Assembly: GCF_017316185.1 (NCBI RefSeq)
Contig: NZ_JAFLVX010000011.1
Span: 62,001 to 126,000, forward strand
Length of the DNA stretch: 64,000 nucleotides
From: Candidatus Vagococcus giribetii
Lineage (GTDB): Bacteria > Bacillota > Bacilli > Lactobacillales > Vagococcaceae
Reading direction: 5' to 3'
Shown here: piece after piece, positions 60,808 to 64,000 of the stretch
Position numbering within the stretch: position 1 is the stretch's first letter
Layout of the letters: each line of letters starts with the position of its first letter
The notes under the pieces: model-generated
Told to the model about the DNA's origin: nothing
Databases searched by the model: none
Seen by the model: the letters and a program-made list of their open reading frames with translations, nothing else
Program-made: the position numbers and the translations under genes

Positions 60808-62499
60808 TTAAGAACGTTGACGCGCTTTTTTGAAAAAGATGCCACTTCCTACCATTAATAATAAACCAAACAAGGCAACTAAAGTTGTGCTTGCTTCATC
60901 TGTTTGTGGAAGTGTTTTTCTCTGAGTCGCTGGAACGTATTGTTTATTGTTTCCTGAACCACCTGAATTATTGTTATTATTGGCAGTTGAGGTGAACGTA
61001 ATTGGAATCATTTGAGCGATATCCTTTTGAATAAACTCTACATCGCTTCTAGTGAACGCTTCATTGCCTTTTTCTTTTAAGACAACATCTGCAATCGCAT
61101 CTAAACTTTCTTTTGATAACTCAAAATGAGGTACTAACTCCACGCTTCCAGCTTGAAGACCAATAAAGCTACCATCTTCTTTAAAATCAATCACTGGATT
61201 TTTAATCGCTTTAAAGCTACCTTTAACAGCTACTCCATGGATTGGATCTACTGTTACTTTTCCACCAGGTGCGCCAATCCTTAGATTGTGACTACTCGCT
61301 TTAAAATGAGTTGTCACATCTATTTGAAGTTTTTCTTTCTTAGGTACGTCTTTTTCAAGGACTTTAATATCAAAAGCTTGTGTTTGTTTTTCCTCAACAA
61401 GTTTGATATCATCTACTGTTAATTCAGGCTTATTCGATGATTTAATGTAGGATTCTTTTAGTTCTTTTTTACTTTGTTCAGATACGACAAATTTAGGTGT
61501 AATCGTTGTTGAACCTACTTTTTTCGGTGTTACTTTTCCTGTTTTATCAATGCTAACAAATGCATTTGAAACAGAACTGTATTCACCTTTTAAATCAACG
61601 CCATTCACTTGTTGGACACTTAACTTAGCCGATGAACCCATCTTAATCTGAGTATTGTCTAAATTAAAACCAACAGAGTATCTAACTTCCACTTTTTCTT
61701 TGACAGGTGCTTTTTTCACTTCAATAGAGACATTTGCTGTCTTACTATCATCTACAACCACTAAATCTTCCATGGTTAAGCCGTTATCTTTATTCTCATC
61801 TAAGTAATTCTTTTTAATTGCTTCAATCGTTTTTTCCGATAAGTTATAAGTGACTTCGATTGTTTCTTTACCTGCTTTTGAAGGAGCTAATGTGCCGTCT
61901 GCTTTAAGCTCCACAACATCAGTCTTTTTAGGAACAAACTGCCCTTCCATTAGAATGCCTTTATAAGACTCACGACTAATTTTTCCTGATTTGCCCATCG
62001 TTAAGGTTTCTTGCGACAACACATAACCACTTGAAACCTTGATTGTTTCTTGTTTTCTTTCTTTAATCTCTAGATTTATTGGATCTAGTTTAATGTTTTT
62101 ATTTAGGAGATTTACTGATTTTGTTTTTTCTTTGTCTATAACTTCTTTTAAAGCTTTGTAAGAGTCATCAGTTAACTTAAATACTGGCTCTACTTTTAAC
62201 TTACCTGCTTTTTTAACCGTTAATCGCCCATCTTCTGTTAAGTCATACGCATCACTCTTAACAGCTTCAAATTTTCCCTCAAGTGTCACGTCTTGGTATT
62301 TATTCATTTTAATCTCTCTAGTCTCACCAACCGTGATATCCTTTGTTTCTATAGAAAATAAGGCATCATTCTTTTTCGTTTCTTCTTTTTCGGCTTTAGT
62401 TGTCTCTATTTTATCATTAACATCTTCAGCATGAACAGGTGACAAACTAACTAGGGCCAAGGTAGAACACAGTAAACAACTCACTATTACTTTCTTCAT
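60808..62499 (-). CDS. Repeat-containing cell-wall surface protein with LPQTD sorting signal
   Basis: The 563-residue protein has a signal peptide (MKKVIVSCLLCSTLALVSLSPVHA). Four successive ~110-residue Ig-like units share a pattern (D-G/T-G-x-x-x-x-x-K-A-G near each middle). An Asn/Gly/Ser linker leads to LPQTD, a 20-residue hydrophobic span and a basic tail (KKARQRS). The sorting motif has Asp where sortase A substrates normally have Gly. ATG 62499 or 62505 could be the start; both follow AAGGAG. Likely an adhesin or wall structural protein; ligand unknown. Confidence 0.8.
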   Translation of the reverse strand: MKKVIVSCLLCSTLALVSLSPVHAEDVNDKIETTKAEKEETKKNDALFSIETKDITVGETREIKMNKYQDVTLEGKFEAVKSDAYDLTEDGRLTVKKAGKLKVEPVFKLTDDSYKALKEVIDKEKTKSVNLLNKNIKLDPINLEIKERKQETIKVSSGYVLSQETLTMGKSGKISRESYKGILMEGQFVPKKTDVVELKADGTLAPSKAGKETIEVTYNLSEKTIEAIKKNYLDENKDNGLTMEDLVVVDDSKTANVSIEVKKAPVKEKVEVRYSVGFNLDNTQIKMGSSAKLSVQQVNGVDLKGEYSSVSNAFVSIDKTGKVTPKKVGSTTITPKFVVSEQSKKELKESYIKSSNKPELTVDDIKLVEEKQTQAFDIKVLEKDVPKKEKLQIDVTTHFKASSHNLRIGAPGGKVTVDPIHGVAVKGSFKAIKNPVIDFKEDGSFIGLQAGSVELVPHFELSKESLDAIADVVLKEKGNEAFTRSDVEFIQKDIAQMIPITFTSTANNNNNSGGSGNNKQYVPATQRKTLPQTDEASTTLVALFGLLLMVGSGIFFKKARQRS

Positions 62500-62579
62500 T
62501 CTCATCCAACTCCTTTTCTCGTTTTTACCTCTCATCTCTATTATAACACATAAATAACGATAGTTTTATGAAAATGATA

Positions 62580-62632
62580 AAAAAAAGAAAACGTTTCAAG
62601 ATTTGATGACTTTCATCTCTTAAAACGTTTCT
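62580..62632 (-). terminator. Terminator after metQ
   Basis: GAAAACGTTT...AAGA pairs with TCTTAAAACGTTTC around a ~20-base loop, followed by a T8 run on the minus strand. Confidence 0.8.
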
Positions 62633-62638
62633 CTTATT

Positions 62639-63478
62639 TTACTCTACAACTGAAATTGTTCCATTCCATTTATCTTGAATAAAGTCTTTAATTTCTTTTG
62701 AGTGTAGCACTTCAATCAATGCTTTAATTTTAGGACTATCTTTATCTGAAGTTCTTGTTGCAATCACATTGGCATAAGGTGAGTTATCTTTCTCAACAAA
62801 GACACCATCTTTTTCAGGATTTAAGCCAATATTCTCAGCAAAGTTAGCATTGATAGCAATTAACTCAGCTTCGTCATTTTGGTAAGCAGTTGTTAAGATC
62901 GCTGGGTCAACGTCATACTTGAATTTCAAGTTTTTTGGGTTTTCTTCAATATCATCAAACGTTGCTTTTGATAATTCCACACCATCTTTTACTTTAACTA
63001 AACCAGCATCTTGAAGAATGGTAATCACTCGTCCCCAGTCAGATTGAGAGTTACTTACTAAGACAGTTGCTCCGTCTTTTACATCTTTCACGTCTTTAAC
63101 TGATTTAGAATAAAAAGCCATTTTCTCTAAATGGATTGAACCCGCATTAGCAAAATCATATCCTTTATCTAGAATTTCTTTTTCTAAGTAAGGAATGTGT
63201 TGGAAATAGTTAGCATCTAGTTCTTTTTCAGCTAGAGCTTTATTCGGTAACACATAATCTTGGAACACTTTAATTTCTAAATCATAACCTTTTTCTTTTA
63301 ACAATGGCTTAGCTTCTTCTAAAATCTCCGCGTGAGGCGTTGGAGAAGCACCAACGACAATTGTTTTATCTTCTTTAGCAGAATCTGCCTTTTTATCTGA
63401 ATCTTTACTGCCTCCACATGCTGCTAAACCAAATACTAACGCTGTAACTAATCCTAATCCTAGTAATTTTTTCTTCAT
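62639..63478 (-). CDS. metQ: Methionine ABC transporter substrate-binding lipoprotein
   Basis: The 279-residue NlpA/MetQ-family lipoprotein has a signal peptide ending FGLAACGG with lipid-anchored Cys21. The mature protein starts with a Ser/Asp/Lys-rich linker, then IVVGASPTPHAEILE and LDANYFQHIPYLEKE, the family signatures. It binds methionine (or a related amino acid) outside the cell and lies 25 bases after the permease gene. Confidence 0.93.
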   Translation of the reverse strand: MKKKLLGLGLVTALVFGLAACGGSKDSDKKADSAKEDKTIVVGASPTPHAEILEEAKPLLKEKGYDLEIKVFQDYVLPNKALAEKELDANYFQHIPYLEKEILDKGYDFANAGSIHLEKMAFYSKSVKDVKDVKDGATVLVSNSQSDWGRVITILQDAGLVKVKDGVELSKATFDDIEENPKNLKFKYDVDPAILTTAYQNDEAELIAINANFAENIGLNPEKDGVFVEKDNSPYANVIATRTSDKDSPKIKALIEVLHSKEIKDFIQDKWNGTISVVE

Positions 63479-63503
63479 TTTCTTTTCCTCCTATTTAAGT
63501 TGA

Positions 63504-64000
63504 TTATCTTTTATCTAATAATTTAACGCATAAATCACCAATACCTTGAATAATAAACACAATAGCTAAAATCAATAAAGTTGAAAGCATAATGACTGGG
63601 TAGTCATTTCCCATGAAACCTGCTTGATAAGCCAAAGTTCCAAGTCCTCCTGCCCCAACAGCTCCAGCCATAGCCGTAAAGCCAATCATTGTAATAGTTG
63701 TGACTGTCACACCAGAGATCAGCGCTGGTAAACTTTCAGGAATTAATACTTTGTAAATCATTTGGAACTGAGTCGCTCCCATTGCTGTACTAGCTTCTAA
63801 AACTCCGGAATCCACTTCACGAAAGGCAATATCAACGAGCCTTGCATAAAAGGGAGCTGCCGATAACACTAAAGCAGGAATTGCTGCACTTGGTCCTAAC
63901 ATCGTACCAATAAGTGCTTTAACAACAGGGAACAACAGAATCATTAAGATAATGAAAGGAATCGAGCGAAACGTGTTGCTCACGAGGGATACAACTTCAT
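63504..64000 (-). CDS. metI: Methionine ABC transporter permease, 5' part beyond window
   Basis: About 165 C-terminal residues of a permease with the MetI signature NTFRSIPFIILMILLFPVVKALIGT and the EAA-like loop DIAFREVDSGVLEASTAMGATQFQMI. The frame is open to the window end, with an in-frame continuation upstream of the internal GTG, so the gene starts outside. The ATPase metN is expected further upstream. Confidence 0.92.
   Translation of the reverse strand, partial: EVVSLVSNTFRSIPFIILMILLFPVVKALIGTMLGPSAAIPALVLSAAPFYARLVDIAFREVDSGVLEASTAMGATQFQMIYKVLIPESLPALISGVTVTTITMIGFTAMAGAVGAGGLGTLAYQAGFMGNDYPVIMLSTLLILAIVFIIQGIGDLCVKLLDKR

Overview
The window is low-GC Firmicutes DNA, most likely from Enterococcaceae (a Vagococcus or Enterococcus relative). 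This is judged from the ptb-buk-bkdDABC operon order known from Enterococcus faecalis, the sufCDSUB order, strong AGGAGG ribosome sites and low-GC codon use. Most genes lie on the minus strand. No rRNA, tRNA, CRISPR array or complete insertion sequence was recognised.

Layout. 1-3.9 kb: two nearly identical EIIC-like membrane protein genes (the first cut by the window start) flank a ketopantoate-reductase-like gene and a divergent LysR regulator. 4.0-10.8 kb: branched-chain 2-oxoacid dehydrogenase operon with a perfect CcpA cre site at its promoter. 11-15.2 kb: glutathione peroxidase, two small conserved genes, a secreted coiled-coil protein with a membrane partner, and a CmpB-type membrane protein. 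15.3-30.3 kb: one tightly packed 14-gene operon, headed by a LacI regulator with a single 16-bp palindromic operator. It combines a sugar ABC importer, two ADP-ribosylglycohydrolase paralogues, a PfkB protein with an altered active site, a SIS protein, YjbQ and four enzymes of nucleoside N-glycosidic bonds. I read it as an uptake and breakdown pathway for a ribosylated compound; the substrate is unknown. 30.6-36.1 kb: a broken PucR/CdaR-type regulator, then a gallate-type decarboxylase cluster (UbiD/LpdC, DUF554, LpdD, UbiX, LysR). 36.2-38.1 kb: decayed sequence and two overlapping HTH genes.

38.13-55.42 kb: a 17.3-kb integrated element in the 3' end of sufB. The element side rebuilds the last sufB codons with synonymous codons and adds its own terminator. 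The original sufB end and terminator remain at the far junction. It has an integrase, a divergent repressor/Cro switch, a DnaD-like initiator, a DnaC-like ATPase, candidate late activators and a TerS-like HTH protein. It has no large terminase, portal, capsid, holin or lysin. This is the layout of a phage satellite (PICI-like). Unusually, it carries a complete 1644-residue tail tape-measure protein with two wall-hydrolase domains and an adjacent tail protein, plus a terminal cargo gene behind its own strong promoter.

55.4-64 kb: sufCDSUB iron-sulfur assembly operon, a repeat-rich surface protein with an LPQTD variant sorting motif, and metQ plus partial metI of a methionine importer.

The two most interesting systems are the satellite with its own tail tape-measure module and the ADP-ribosylglycohydrolase/nucleoside operon.
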